A stretch of 64,000 nt of DNA from Seriola aureovittata (lineage: Eukaryota > Chordata > Actinopteri > Carangiformes > Carangidae). The notes beneath the pieces are model-generated. The model was not told the origin of the DNA and made no database searches. It was given only the letters and a program-made list of their open reading frames with translations. This document shows positions 63,901 through 64,000 of this stretch, in pieces. Both the position numbers and the translations under genes were made by a program. Numbering within the stretch: the stretch's first letter is position 1; every line of letters starts with the position of its first letter. Location of the stretch: positions 13,122,501-13,186,500 of the forward strand of contig NC_079368.1 in assembly GCF_021018895.1 (NCBI RefSeq), written 5' to 3'.

Positions 63901-63931
63901 TAATGTTCTTGTCTGTCTGTCAAGAACATTA
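63901..63931. repeat. Perfect 11-bp inverted repeat
   Basis: 'taatgttcttg' and 'caagaacatta' flank a nine-base loop 'tctgtctgt'. The loop and a following 'ctatctatct' stretch (63,951-63,971) are tetranucleotide-like. Confidence 0.85.
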
Positions 63932-64000
63932 CATGTTGTTAAAATAGATTATCTATCTATCTCTCTATCTTAATAACATCAGGACTATAACCACGAAATG

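Overview
The window looks like vertebrate nuclear DNA, most likely from a ray-finned fish and probably a spiny-rayed (percomorph) teleost. No bacterial-style gene packing, operons, rRNA genes or CRISPR arrays were seen. Instead there is AT-rich non-coding sequence, many long CA/GT and GA/CT microsatellites, and decayed copies of repeats typical of fish: an L1-clade LINE, an L2-clade LINE, two Tc1/mariner-type transposase fossils, a palindromic MITE family present three times, and a hAT-like 'gggctgcaactaacgatt'-type repeat present twice. Most reading frames in the window are microsatellite translations or chance frames.

Layout. 1-40,000 holds no convincing host gene: a possible LTR remnant (about 120-440), a long GA minisatellite (2180-2419), an L1-type LINE with ORF1 and ORF2 remnants on + (4548 to about 8400), a small Tc1/mariner transposase fossil (about 11,950-12,230), a hAT-like repeat (19,152), half a palindromic MITE (20,996), the 3' part of an L2-type LINE on the minus strand (24,100-24,830), and a Tc1-like element interrupted by another repeat (28,090-29,101). 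Microsatellites lie between them.

40,380-41,340 is the one region that looks like a host gene. It is CpG-richer, has a leader of about 400 bases with no upstream ATG, and a strong-context ATG at 40,804 opens a signal-peptide exon ending at a GT donor (40,804-40,867, phase 1). The peptide (MG-start, hydrophobic core, then VPQHVK) and the phase resemble exon 1 of the TGF-beta type II receptor (tgfbr2), whose human first exon ends in a similar segment. This is a probable, not certain, assignment. A 30-base micro-exon candidate in the same phase lies at 41,308-41,337. No later exon was found, so 41,340-64,000 would be first-intron sequence, which suits a gene with a very long first intron. That stretch carries a second hAT-like repeat, two more palindromic MITE copies, a dispersed fish repeat and several microsatellites.

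No novel multi-gene system is visible. The most useful leads are the phase-preserving micro-exon, the poly-T/AG structure inside the leader, and the nested and mosaic transposon fossils.
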